The position numbers and the translations under genes were made by a program. Below are positions 39,284-47,768 of a stretch of 64,000 nt of DNA, piece after piece. The notes below the pieces were generated by a model, which was given only the letters and a program-made list of their open reading frames with translations, had not been told where the DNA came from and searched no databases. Each line of letters starts with the position of its first letter. Within the stretch, counting starts at the first letter, position 1. This DNA is from Sandaracinus amylolyticus (GTDB taxonomy: Bacteria; Myxococcota_A; Polyangia; Polyangiales; Sandaracinaceae): positions 4,092,001 to 4,156,000 of the forward strand of contig NZ_CP011125.1 of assembly GCF_000737325.1 (NCBI RefSeq), given 5' to 3'.

Positions 39284-42200
39284 TTCGCACGCGCGTGTCG
39301 TTCCGTGTCTCGGCGGCCTTGCTCGGTGCGATGGCCGCGCTCGTGAGCGCCCCGCGCGCGCTCGCGCAGGACGGTGGTGCGCAGGACGCAGGCGCGTCCG
39401 ATGGTGGCGTGCCGCTCGGAACGGTGAGCGTCGACGGCGGCGTCACCGCGACGACCACCGGCGACGCCGCCGCGCCCTGGGCGGGCACGGTCGACGTGCC
39501 GCTCCCCGCGTTCCTCGACACCACCGATCGCCGCATCCGCGACGACCGCCCGCCGCCGAGCGCCGAGCAGGTCGCGGCGCTCCGCGAGATGGAGGCCGAG
39601 GTCGGTCGCTTCACGAAGACGGGCACGTCGTATCGCGAGGCGATCCGCTCGATCCTGCGCCGCGAGTACACGCAGCGTCGGCGCGAGCGCGAGCAGGGCT
39701 ACGCGCGCCAGATCCGCGAGGAAGAGCGCCTCCAGAACGAGGCGCGCGAGCGCGCGATCCGCCTGTTCGAGCGCTTCGTCCGCCGTTACCCGGACGACCC
39801 GACGTACACGCCGGACGCGATGTTCCGGCTCGGCGAGCTCTACTACGAGCGCAGCGCGATCGCGTTCCAGGACGCGGCGCTCGCGGGGCAGACGCCCGAG
39901 TCCGGGCACCCCGACTACATGCCGACGATCTCGCTCTATCGCGAGCTCGTGCGCCGCTTCCCGAATTACCGGCGGATCGACGGCGTCTACTATCTCATCG
40001 GCTACTGCCTGAACGAGATGGGCGAGATGGCCGAGGCGCGCCTCGCCTGGCTCAACCTCGTCTGCGCGAACCGCTACCACTACACGGGCGAGTCGCTCCC
40101 CACGCCGGACACCACGGGTGAGGGCGACGCGGGCACCGCGAGCCCGCTCGGCCCCGAGGCGCACCCGGCGCTCACGCTCGATCCGACGCCGCAGAGCGGC
40201 GCCGACGAGCCGTTCATCGATCCCTACGCCGACTGCCAGCCGGTCACCGAGGGCGCGGAGTTCGTCAGCGAGACGTGGCTGCGCATCGGCGAGTACCACT
40301 TCGACTTCGACTACGAGCCGCACGCGCTCGAGCGCGCGATCAGCGCGTATCGCAAGGTCCTCGCGGACCCCGAGGACCGCAACTACAACCTCGCGCTCTA
40401 CAAGGTCGCCTGGGCGTACTACCGCGGCAGCCGTTACCCCGAGGCGATCGAGCACTTCGTCCAGCTGATCGACTGGTCCGATCGCGAGTACGAGCGCACC
40501 GGCCGCGCGGGCTCGGAGCTGCGCGCCGAGGCGGTGCAGTACCTCGGCATCACGTTCGCGTACGACGACTGGAACGAGGACCAGATCCCGGATCCCGACG
40601 AGGGTCAGCCCACCGGGTTCCAGCGGATCCAGAACCCCGAGCTGATGCCGCAGGATCGACCGTGGACGGTCGAGATCTACTTCCAGCTCGGCCAGATCTA
40701 CTTCGAGGAAGACCGCTACGACGAGGCGATCGAGGTCTGGGAGTACGCGATCCGTCGCTGGCCGCTGCACCACCGCGTGCCCGAGATCGTGAACCAGATC
40801 GCGCGTGCCCACGAGCGTCGCGGGCGGATGCGCGAGGCGCAGGAGGAGCGCTTCCAGCTCGCCGACTACGGTCAGGGCTCGGAGTGGTGGGAGGCGAACC
40901 TCGATCATCCGATCGAGCAGCGTCGCGCGGAGCAGCTGGCCGAGGCGTCGATCATCAACGCCGCGATCCAGCACCACCAGCAGGCGCAGCGCATGCGTCG
41001 TCTCGCCCTGGAGAACCAGGACGAGCGGATGCTCCAGGAGGCGATCGCCGAGTACAACGTCGCGGCGCAGGGCTACCAGCAGTACATCGAGCAGTACCCG
41101 AACAGCCCGAACGCGTACGAGCTCCAGTACAACCTCGCGGACGCGCTCTTCTGGTCGCAGCAATACGAGCAGGCGGCCGCGCAGTACGCGGCGGTGCGCG
41201 ACTCGAACCTCGACGATCGTTACCTGAGCGAGTCGGCGCGTCGCGTGGTGCTCTCGCTGCAGTACATGCTCGAAGACGCGCAGCGTCGCGGCGAGATCGA
41301 AGTGCGCGACGAGCCGCCGGCGGTAGACCCGGGGCCGCCGCCGCGCGTCCGACCGGTCGAGATGCCGCAGCTCGTGCAGCGCGTCGCGCAGGCGCGCGAG
41401 ATCTACCTCGCGCGTGTGCCCGCGGCGCAGGACCGCGAGGGCGTGCGCGCGGCGTACGACTACAACAACACGCTGCTCCTCTACAACTACGGCTGGTGGG
41501 AGCAGGCCCGTGAGCGCTTCCGCCGCATCTACCTCGAGCGATGCCGTGGTCCGCAGGCGAGCGAGGAGGGCCAGGTCGCCTGGATCTCGCTGCGCAACAT
41601 CGCGGTCCAGCTCGGCGACACCGAGGAGGTCGAGCGCCTCGCGCGGGATCTCCAGCAGCGCCAGTGCACGTTCAGCCCCGACGCGAGCGCGCCGAGCGCC
41701 GTCGACTGCAACGACCCGGCGAACCAGGACAACCCGCAGTGTCTCGTGACGCGGGACCTCGGGAACATCCGGTTCCAGCGCGCGCTCGAGCTCTACCAGC
41801 GTGCGCGCGGTGATCTCCCGCAGGAGCAGCTCTGCCCGGAGGCGCCGACGGCCGAGCAGGTGCAGCTCTTCGAGCAGTCCGCGACCGACATGGTCAACGC
41901 GGTGAACGACGATCCGCGCCACGCGGACGCGCCGCGCGCGCTCATCCAGGCGGCGGTCGCGCTCGAGTGCACCAGCCGGTACGAGTCGGCGTCGCGCGTC
42001 TATCAGCGCGTGGTCGACGAGGTCGGTCCGGTGCGCGCACAAGAGCCCGAGCAGCAGCAGCGGCTCGACTCGATCCTCGCGACTGCGTACTTCCGCCTCG
42101 CGTACACCGCGAACCGGTTCTTCGACTACGAGCGCGCGATCGAGAGCTACCGCGTGCTCGCGGACTCGCCGCGTTTCGCGAGCTCGACGGATCCCGGGAT

Positions 42201-43236
42201 CCAAGAGACGCGGACCGACGCGCTGATCAACGCGGCGCGCATCCTCGAGTACCAGCAGGACTACAACCGCGCGGCCGACTACTACCGTCGCGCCGCCGAG
42301 GCGCAGGGCACGCCGCCCGACGTCGCGCGCAGCGCGCGCTTCCGCGTCGCGGAGATGGCGTTCAAGCGCCGCGACTGGAACGGCACCATCCGCGAGATGC
42401 GCGCGTTCATCGACCGTTACCGCGGCGATGCGGCGGCGGGCGAGCTGCTCGTGACCGCGTACTGGCGCATCGCGCAGGCGCGCCAGGAGCTGCGTCAGAC
42501 GCGCGACTACCGCACCGCGCTGCAGGACGTCGTCGACGCGTTCTCGCGCGCCGGTCAGGAGCGCGGATCGATCGCGGCGGAGTACGCCGCGCAGGCGCGC
42601 TTCACGATCGTCGACGAGAACATGGCGGCGTTCGAGACGTTCGCGATCAACCCCGGCAGCCCGGCGACGCTCGAGGCGTACGTGAACAGCGTCGCGCGTC
42701 AGATCGAAGAAGGCTCGGCGCGCGCGAACACGCTCGTGACCGGCTACGCGCCGGTGCTCGACTACGGGCGTCCGACGTGGACGATCGCGGCGTTCGTGCG
42801 ACAGGGACGCGTGTACGAGGTGCTCGCGCGCGCGGTGCTCAACACGCCGTTCGTGATGCCCGCGGACCTCCAGCGCCGGGTGCGCGGTGCGAGCGCGGAC
42901 GTCCGCGAGGAAGTGCGCGTCCAGGTGCAGGACCGCATCCAGCAGACGCTCGATCAGCGCGTGCGTCCGATCGAGTGCTTCGCGATCGCGCGTTATGCGC
43001 TCGCTGCGCGCGCGGCGCGCGCGGGCTCGATCGACAACGAGTACACGCGGCTCGCCGCCGACCGCCTCCAGGCGTACGGTGACGAGCGAATCGCCGAATG
43101 CATCGCGGCCGAGCAGCAGCGCGACCCCTCGTTCGCGGCGTACACGCCTGGCGAGTTCGCGCGTGCACGTGCGGGACGTACGCTGCCGATGACGACGGAC
43201 ATCGCGGCGCCTCCGCTCGCGCGGGAGGAGGAGTGA
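39280..43236 (+). CDS. large periplasmic TPR protein, GltD/AgmU-like
   Basis: 1318 residues. Signal peptide (VSFRVSAALLGAMAALVSAP, cut after RALAQ). At least a dozen TPR-like units follow, for example RLFERFVRRYPDDPTYTPDA near 165, YNLALYKVAWAYYRGSRYPEA near 370, IYFQLGQIYFEEDRYDEAIE near 465 and LINAARILEYQQDYNRAADY near 985. Size, export and place before a TPR lipoprotein match GltD/AgmU, the periplasmic TPR protein of the myxobacterial Glt gliding and Nfs spore-coat machines. The match is by features, not by a sequence search. GTG start in GTGA; the stop sits in TGATG with the next gene. Confidence 0.75.
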   Translation: MIRTRVSFRVSAALLGAMAALVSAPRALAQDGGAQDAGASDGGVPLGTVSVDGGVTATTTGDAAAPWAGTVDVPLPAFLDTTDRRIRDDRPPPSAEQVAALREMEAEVGRFTKTGTSYREAIRSILRREYTQRRREREQGYARQIREEERLQNEARERAIRLFERFVRRYPDDPTYTPDAMFRLGELYYERSAIAFQDAALAGQTPESGHPDYMPTISLYRELVRRFPNYRRIDGVYYLIGYCLNEMGEMAEARLAWLNLVCANRYHYTGESLPTPDTTGEGDAGTASPLGPEAHPALTLDPTPQSGADEPFIDPYADCQPVTEGAEFVSETWLRIGEYHFDFDYEPHALERAISAYRKVLADPEDRNYNLALYKVAWAYYRGSRYPEAIEHFVQLIDWSDREYERTGRAGSELRAEAVQYLGITFAYDDWNEDQIPDPDEGQPTGFQRIQNPELMPQDRPWTVEIYFQLGQIYFEEDRYDEAIEVWEYAIRRWPLHHRVPEIVNQIARAHERRGRMREAQEERFQLADYGQGSEWWEANLDHPIEQRRAEQLAEASIINAAIQHHQQAQRMRRLALENQDERMLQEAIAEYNVAAQGYQQYIEQYPNSPNAYELQYNLADALFWSQQYEQAAAQYAAVRDSNLDDRYLSESARRVVLSLQYMLEDAQRRGEIEVRDEPPAVDPGPPPRVRPVEMPQLVQRVAQAREIYLARVPAAQDREGVRAAYDYNNTLLLYNYGWWEQARERFRRIYLERCRGPQASEEGQVAWISLRNIAVQLGDTEEVERLARDLQQRQCTFSPDASAPSAVDCNDPANQDNPQCLVTRDLGNIRFQRALELYQRARGDLPQEQLCPEAPTAEQVQLFEQSATDMVNAVNDDPRHADAPRALIQAAVALECTSRYESASRVYQRVVDEVGPVRAQEPEQQQRLDSILATAYFRLAYTANRFFDYERAIESYRVLADSPRFASSTDPGIQETRTDALINAARILEYQQDYNRAADYYRRAAEAQGTPPDVARSARFRVAEMAFKRRDWNGTIREMRAFIDRYRGDAAAGELLVTAYWRIAQARQELRQTRDYRTALQDVVDAFSRAGQERGSIAAEYAAQARFTIVDENMAAFETFAINPGSPATLEAYVNSVARQIEEGSARANTLVTGYAPVLDYGRPTWTIAAFVRQGRVYEVLARAVLNTPFVMPADLQRRVRGASADVREEVRVQVQDRIQQTLDQRVRPIECFAIARYALAARAARAGSIDNEYTRLAADRLQAYGDERIAECIAAEQQRDPSFAAYTPGEFARARAGRTLPMTTDIAAPPLAREEE

Positions 43237-44729
43237 TGGCGAGGGCGCGTTCGAGCGCGATCGCGCTGTTCTGCGGGTGCCTGCTGCTGAGCGCGGGCGC
43301 GCTGCTGCCCGCGTGCGAGCAGCAGGGGGGCACCACCGCCGATCGCGACGACGAGACGTCGGGCGGCGAGGACGAGGGCCGCGACGATCGCGCCGATCGT
43401 GGCGACGTCGAGTCGCCGCCCGGCTCGCGCGAGCCCGAGGGCGACGACGAGGACGATCTCGAAGGCGGCGCCGACGAGACGCCCGCGCCGACCACCGGCG
43501 GCACCGCGCAGACGCCCACGTCGCAGCAGGAGAGCCCGTGGGGCCGCCCCGAGGTCGAGAGCGGCGAGCCGCTCCCGCCGCGGCGTCCGGTCAGCGGCTC
43601 GGCGCAGTCCGCGTACCGTCGTGGCATCGAGGCCGGCCAGCGCGGCGACACCGAGGGCTCGCGCCGCGCGTTCGAGGAAGCGCTGCGCACCGACCCCAAC
43701 GCGTTCCGCGCCGCCTACAACCTCGGCGTGCTCGCCGATCGCGCGGGCAACGCGGACGGTGCGCTCAACTACTACCGCCAGGCGCTGCGCATCCAGCCGG
43801 ACTACGAGCGCGCGGCCGAGGGCATCGTCACGATCTACGTGCGTCGCGGCCAGGCGGCGGACGCGGTCGCGTTCATGGAGCCCCTCGCGCGCCGCTGGGT
43901 GCGCAACCTCCACATCCAGGCTCTCTACGGCGAGGCGCTCATCCACGCGAACCGCCCCGAGGAAGCGATCCAGGCGGCGCGCACCGCGCTGCGCCGCGAC
44001 GAACGCTTCGTCCCCGCGATGCTCGTGCTCGTGAAGGCGAACCTGCGCCGCAACCGCACCGAGCTCGCGCAGTCGATCCTCGACCAGGCGGTCACGATCG
44101 ACCCGAACCACGCCGAGGTGCAGTTCCTCCGCGGGCGCATGCTCCAGGAGCAGAACCAGCTCGGTCAGGCGCTCCAGGCGTATCGTCGCGCGGTCGAGCT
44201 GCGCCCCGACTACGCCGACGCGCGCATGGCGCTCGCGCTCCAGCTCCTCGCGGGCGCGAACTATCCCGAGGCCGTCCAGCAGTTCGAGGCGGTCGCGCGC
44301 CTCGTCGCCGACGTGCCCGAGGTGCACCTCGGCCTCGGCAACGCGTACCGCGCGACGAAGCAGTGGGAGAAGAGCAAGAACGAGCTCGATCGCGTCGTCG
44401 CGACGAGCCCGCGCAGCCCGGAGGCGCACTACGGGCTCGCGCTGCTCTACCTCGAGGCGGGCGCGGAGATGCCGGGCAGCGACCTGCTCACCTCGCTGCA
44501 GCGCGCGCAGCAGGAGTTCCGCGCGTACCGCGACCTGATGGGACCGCGCCTCGCGCGCGACGACCCGTCCACCGCGTACCTCGAGGAGATCACGCGCCAG
44601 ATCGAGCGCGAGCAGCGCCGCATCGAGCGCGACGCCGCACGGCGTCAGCGCGAGGCCGAGCGCGCCGCGCGCCAGGCGGCCGAGGGTGGCGGCGAGGGCG
44701 GGACCACGGAAGGCGGAGGCACGGAATGA
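43236..44729 (+). CDS. TPR lipoprotein, GltE/AglT-like
   Basis: 497 residues. Signal peptide with lipobox LLPAC (Cys27), so lipid-anchored in the outer or inner membrane. An acidic disordered linker runs to about residue 110. Then TPRs to about 430, e.g. SAYRRGIEAGQRGDTEGSRR, FRAAYNLGVLADRAGNADGA and YADARMALALQLLAGANYPE. The C-terminal 60 residues are Arg/Glu-rich coiled coil ending in Gly/Glu. Order and features match GltE/AglT of myxobacterial Glt machines. It overlaps both neighbours (TGATG before, ATGA after). Confidence 0.78.
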   Translation: MARARSSAIALFCGCLLLSAGALLPACEQQGGTTADRDDETSGGEDEGRDDRADRGDVESPPGSREPEGDDEDDLEGGADETPAPTTGGTAQTPTSQQESPWGRPEVESGEPLPPRRPVSGSAQSAYRRGIEAGQRGDTEGSRRAFEEALRTDPNAFRAAYNLGVLADRAGNADGALNYYRQALRIQPDYERAAEGIVTIYVRRGQAADAVAFMEPLARRWVRNLHIQALYGEALIHANRPEEAIQAARTALRRDERFVPAMLVLVKANLRRNRTELAQSILDQAVTIDPNHAEVQFLRGRMLQEQNQLGQALQAYRRAVELRPDYADARMALALQLLAGANYPEAVQQFEAVARLVADVPEVHLGLGNAYRATKQWEKSKNELDRVVATSPRSPEAHYGLALLYLEAGAEMPGSDLLTSLQRAQQEFRAYRDLMGPRLARDDPSTAYLEEITRQIEREQRRIERDAARRQREAERAARQAAEGGGEGGTTEGGGTE

Positions 44730-44995
44730 CGCGTCTCGGACTGTTGCTCGGGCTCGGGCTCTTCGGGGCGGTGCTCTTCGCGCCGACGGATGCCGAGGCG
44801 CAGGCGCGCGGCGGCGGTCGCGCGGCGCGCCAGCCGCGCGTCATCCAGCTCGACGAGATCCGCATCGAGGGTCGCGTCCAGAAGCCGAACGCGTTCTACA
44901 TCCTCAACCGTTCGAGCATCGGCTACGAGGTGCTCGATCTCCGCACGAGCTTCACGCGCGAGGTCGTGCGCAGCGTGCAGCGAGAGCCGTTCTGA
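44726..44995 (+). CDS. small periplasmic protein, GltF-like position
   Basis: 89 residues. Signal peptide (MTRLGLLLGLGLFGAVLF, cut near DAEAQA), a Gly/Arg stretch, and a compact mature part (VIQLDEIRIEGRVQKPNAFY, then LNRSSIGYEVLDLRTSF). The phrase EGRVQKPNAFYI recurs in small proteins next to AgmX/PglI-type genes. In Glt and Nfs loci a small protein (GltF/NfsF) lies between the TPR lipoprotein and the FHA/TonB-like protein; this one has that position. ATG start in ATGA. Its TGA is part of the CTGA junction with the next frame. Confidence 0.65.
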   Translation: MTRLGLLLGLGLFGAVLFAPTDAEAQARGGGRAARQPRVIQLDEIRIEGRVQKPNAFYILNRSSIGYEVLDLRTSFTREVVRSVQREPF

Positions 44996-45558
44996 CCGTC
45001 TTCCACGCGGTCCAGATCGTCTGCTGGGTGGGCCTGGTCGCGCTCGTCGTCGAGCGCCTCCGGGCGCTCTGCGTCTCGGGGCCGGTCGACGTGGATCCGC
45101 TGGTGAAGGCGCTGCGCAGCGCGCCCGAGGAGACGCGCCCTGCGATCGTCGACGCGATCGCGGGCACGTTCGTGGGGCGGGCGCTCGCCCCGCTGTGGCG
45201 CGCCGACGCGCGCTCGATCGACGTGGAGCTCGAGGAGTCGCTCGCGGACGCACGCGCCGCGATCACCTCGCGCCTGCAGGCGATCCGGATCGGGGCGACG
45301 CTCTCGACGTTCCTCGGCTTCGTCGGCGCGGCGATCGCGCTCAGCTGGGTCCACTCCGGCGATCACGGGCTCCTCGCGCTCGATCCTCGCCGCGTCTCGG
45401 CGATCGGCCTGTCGCACGCCGCGCTCTCGATCGCGCTCGGCGTCGGTGGATCGTCGTTCGCCCTCGGCTCCTGGATGACGCTGCGCGCACATGCGCGCCG
45501 GTTGATCGACGAGTGCGACCGGGCCGTCGACCGGGCGCGCGCCGTGAGGGGCAGCTAG
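44992..45558 (+). CDS. MotA/TolQ/ExbB-like proton channel family protein
   Basis: 188 residues. Three helices in the TolQ/ExbB pattern: helix 1 at about 3-22 (TVFHAVQIVCWVGLVALVVE), a cytoplasmic loop of about 80 residues, helix 2 at about 103-120 (LSTFLGFVGAAIALSWV, the place of the family's LGLLGTVxG) and helix 3 near 140-163 (GLSHAALSIALGVGGSSFAL), then an RxxxLIDECDRAVDRA end. No ATG starts the frame; a CTG overlapping the previous stop (CTGA) gives a complete first helix, while the first GTG (45028) would cut it. It may be the AglR-like stator of the machine. A TolR/ExbD partner is not seen here. Family call is by topology and motif, not search. Confidence 0.6.
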   Translation: MTVFHAVQIVCWVGLVALVVERLRALCVSGPVDVDPLVKALRSAPEETRPAIVDAIAGTFVGRALAPLWRADARSIDVELEESLADARAAITSRLQAIRIGATLSTFLGFVGAAIALSWVHSGDHGLLALDPRRVSAIGLSHAALSIALGVGGSSFALGSWMTLRAHARRLIDECDRAVDRARAVRGS

Positions 45559-45571
45559 CCCTCTCACCAGC

Positions 45572-45601
45572 TGGACCATGCGACCGGCCGAGTGATATCG
45601 T
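45572..45601 (+). promoter_or_regulatory. possible sigma-70 promoter before the GltG-like gene
   Basis: TGGACC (45572-45577), an 18-bp spacer and TATCGT (45596-45601), four of six matches in each box. It lies in the 171-bp gap before the GltG-like gene, which is the only larger gap in the cluster, so that gene may have its own promoter. Weak on its own. Confidence 0.25.
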
Positions 45602-45729
45602 CCGGCTCGTCTCACGAGGGGCACGGGAACCTCCGTCGACATCCGTGGTCACACGCCCGAACGGGCACCGACCACACCGCCGACCGGCACCGCGAGAGGG
45701 CCGGAGCGGGGATCAGGAAGACACCAACG

Positions 45730-47205
45730 ATGACCACGCCGCAGGGACCGCAGCAGCAGGGGGGCAAGGCCGCCGGACGTCCGGGCGCGATGACGATGGC
45801 CATGCAGGCCGTCCAGGTGCGTCCCTCGGGCCCGAAGGTCCTGCGCATCGGCGTCATCCAGGGCGGCAAGATCGTCGAAGAGCGCATCATCCGGCAGCGC
45901 GAGACCGTCTCGGTCGGCAGCTCGGAGCGCAATCACTTCATCGTCCCGGGCATGCCGCCGCGCTTCGAGCTCTTCCAGCTCGTCGGCGCCGACTACATCC
46001 TGAACTTCACCGCCGACATGCGCGGCCGCGTGGGGCTGCCGGGCGGTGTCCAGGAGCTCGAGCAGCTGCGCGCGAGCGGCGCGGCGCGCAACGCGGGCCA
46101 GCACTGGCAGGTCAAGCTCAGCGACACCTCGCGCGGCAAGGTCGTCATCGGCGACACGACGCTGCTCTTCCAGTTCGTCGTGCCGCCGCCGGTGCAGCCG
46201 CGGCCTCAGCTCCCGGCGGCGGTCGTCGGCGGGTTCATCGCGGGCATCGACTGGCTGTTCACGGCCTTCGTGATGTTCTCGTTCATGAGCCACTTCGGCT
46301 TCATCATCTTCCTCGAGAACGCCGACTGGCCGATCCAGCCCACGCTCGCGACGATCGACGACCGCCTCGCGGACATGATCTTCAACGAGCCGGAGCCCCC
46401 GCCGGTCGAGGAAGAGGAAGCGCCGACCGAAGAGGCGCCCACCGAGGAGCCGACCGAGGAGGTCGCCGAGACGCCGACGCGTCAGCCGAGCGGTGATTCG
46501 TCGTCGACCCCGGGCGAGACGCAGGGCGAGCGTCAGGCGGCGGCGGACAGCGACGCGCGCATGGCGGCCGAGGCCGCGGCGGCGCAGGTCGACCAGCTCC
46601 TGCTCGGCGCGCTGAGCTCGGAGGGCGGAGCGTTCGCGGACGTGCTCGCGGGCGGCGCGGTGACCGGCAGCGCCGAGGACATCCTCGCGCAGGCGGAAGG
46701 CGTCGGCGTGGCGACGTCGAGCGGCGGCGGCACGCTGCGCGAGCGCTCGGGCGGCGGGCGCGTCGGCGGCGCGACCGAGGGCCTCGGCGGCCTCGCGGCG
46801 GTGAAGGGCGGCGCGACGACGGCGCGCGGCGAGGGCGGCGCGGTCGAGGAGCGTCAGGTGCGCGGTCGCTTCCGCGCGCCGAGCGACGTCGACGACGAGT
46901 CGGGCAGCGGCGACTTCGACCCGCGCGTGGTCATCCGCATGATCCAGACCCGCCAGTCGGCGATCCGCGCCTGCTACGAGCGCGAGCTGCGCGCCGACCC
47001 GACGCTGTCGGGGCGCGTGAAGATCTCGCTGACGATCCAGGAGACGGGCAGCGTCACCGGCGTGCGCGTCGTGGAGAACACGATCGGCAGCGACTCGGTC
47101 GGCTCGTGCGTGACGCGCGTCGTGCAGGGCTTCCGGTTCAATCCGGGCCCCGAGGGCGGCAGCGTCACGTACCAGTTCCCGTTCGTGTTCGAGCCGCAGG
47201 GCTGA
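45730..47205 (+). CDS. AgmX/PglI C-terminal domain protein, GltG-like
   Basis: 491 residues. Cytoplasmic FHA-like N-terminal domain at about 36-150 (VLRIGVIQGGKIVEERIIR, ETVSVGSSERNHFIVPG, GRVGLPGG, GDTTLLFQFV). One long hydrophobic stretch at about 162-196 spans the membrane. A Pro/Glu-rich then Gly-rich linker crosses the periplasm, and residues 400-491 are the AgmX/PglI TonB-like domain (RACYERELRADPTLSGRVKI, VGSCVTRVV, FRFNPGPEGGSV). This is the layout of GltG/PglI, which links the inner-membrane motor to the periplasmic parts in M. xanthus gliding. ATG with ribosome site AGGAAG. A terminator follows. Confidence 0.85.
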   Translation: MTTPQGPQQQGGKAAGRPGAMTMAMQAVQVRPSGPKVLRIGVIQGGKIVEERIIRQRETVSVGSSERNHFIVPGMPPRFELFQLVGADYILNFTADMRGRVGLPGGVQELEQLRASGAARNAGQHWQVKLSDTSRGKVVIGDTTLLFQFVVPPPVQPRPQLPAAVVGGFIAGIDWLFTAFVMFSFMSHFGFIIFLENADWPIQPTLATIDDRLADMIFNEPEPPPVEEEEAPTEEAPTEEPTEEVAETPTRQPSGDSSSTPGETQGERQAAADSDARMAAEAAAAQVDQLLLGALSSEGGAFADVLAGGAVTGSAEDILAQAEGVGVATSSGGGTLRERSGGGRVGGATEGLGGLAAVKGGATTARGEGGAVEERQVRGRFRAPSDVDDESGSGDFDPRVVIRMIQTRQSAIRACYERELRADPTLSGRVKISLTIQETGSVTGVRVVENTIGSDSVGSCVTRVVQGFRFNPGPEGGSVTYQFPFVFEPQG

Positions 47206-47761
47206 GTTTCTGAGGTGGGGCCCCCGTTCGCACGCTGTCGGCGTGCGGCGGGGGCTTCGTCGTCCGTCCGGTAGTCGTCGGGCACGAGCGTCGTGCCCCA
47301 CGGGCGAGCGGGGCCCCGCTCGCGATCTCGTGCGGCGGTCGGTGAGGTGACCGCGAGCGCTGGTCGGCATGCGGCGAGGGCTTCGCGCTCGGGCGCAGCG
47401 TCGTGCCCCAGGGCCGACAACATGTTCTCGACGACGGCGCGGACGTGGACGTGGTCGTGGTCGTGGTCGATCAGTCTCACGCGCGTATCGCTGGTGGGAC
47501 CGCGCGAGGCGCCAGCCTGTGTTGCGGCGCTGCAACGGCCGCCGGTGACGGCGCAAGCGTGTGTTGCAGCGCTGCGAGCGCCACCGGTGACGGCGCGAGC
47601 GTGTGTTGCAGCGCTGCGAGGGCCACCGGTGGCGGCGCGGATGTGCATCGCGGCGCCGTAACGGCCGCTGGACGAAGCGCGGGCGTGTGTTGCGGCGCTG
47701 CAACGCCCGCCAGTGACGGCGCCAGTGTGTGTTGCAGCGCCGCGACGCTCGTCCGCGACGC
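47206..47761. other. 556-bp repeat- and palindrome-rich intergenic region
   Basis: No credible gene. It holds the terminator, a diverged direct duplication (47233-47300 and 47358-47410, sharing GCGTCGTGCCCCA), two perfect palindromes (GGCACGA-GCG-TCGTGCC at 47281-47297; an 18-bp one at 47305-47322), a run of GGACGT/GGTCGT hexamers (about 47437-47470) and the 42-bp array. It separates convergent genes, so promoters are not expected. Confidence 0.6.
47220..47257 (+). terminator. intrinsic terminator of the envelope cluster
   Basis: GCCCCCG-TT-CGCACGC (47220-47235) pairs with GCGTGCG-G-CGGGGGC (47241-47255), a 14-bp stem with a small internal bulge and a 5-nt loop, followed by TT. It starts 15 bp after the GltG-like stop. 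Confidence 0.6.
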
Positions 47762-47768
47762 TCAGCGC
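47517..47768. repeat. 42-bp tandem array, five full units plus one partial
   Basis: Units begin at 47517, 47559, 47601, 47643 and 47685, each exactly 42 bp; a diverged sixth from 47727 reaches the purA stop codon. The shared part of a unit is GTGTGTTGCAGCGCTGCGAG, then a GC-rich half with CCACCGGTGACGGCGC. Units 2 and 3 are nearly identical; unit 4 is the most diverged. Since 42 is a multiple of 3, several frames stay open, but codon pattern and lack of a start argue against a gene. Role unknown. Confidence 0.8.

Noticed and set aside
47293-47661. 122-codon plus-strand frame over the repeats
   Set aside because: Repetitive, no ribosome site, codon pattern unlike neighbours; openness follows from the 42-bp period.
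47517-47768. CRISPR array
   Set aside because: Units are directly joined with no unique spacers, and there are no cas genes.
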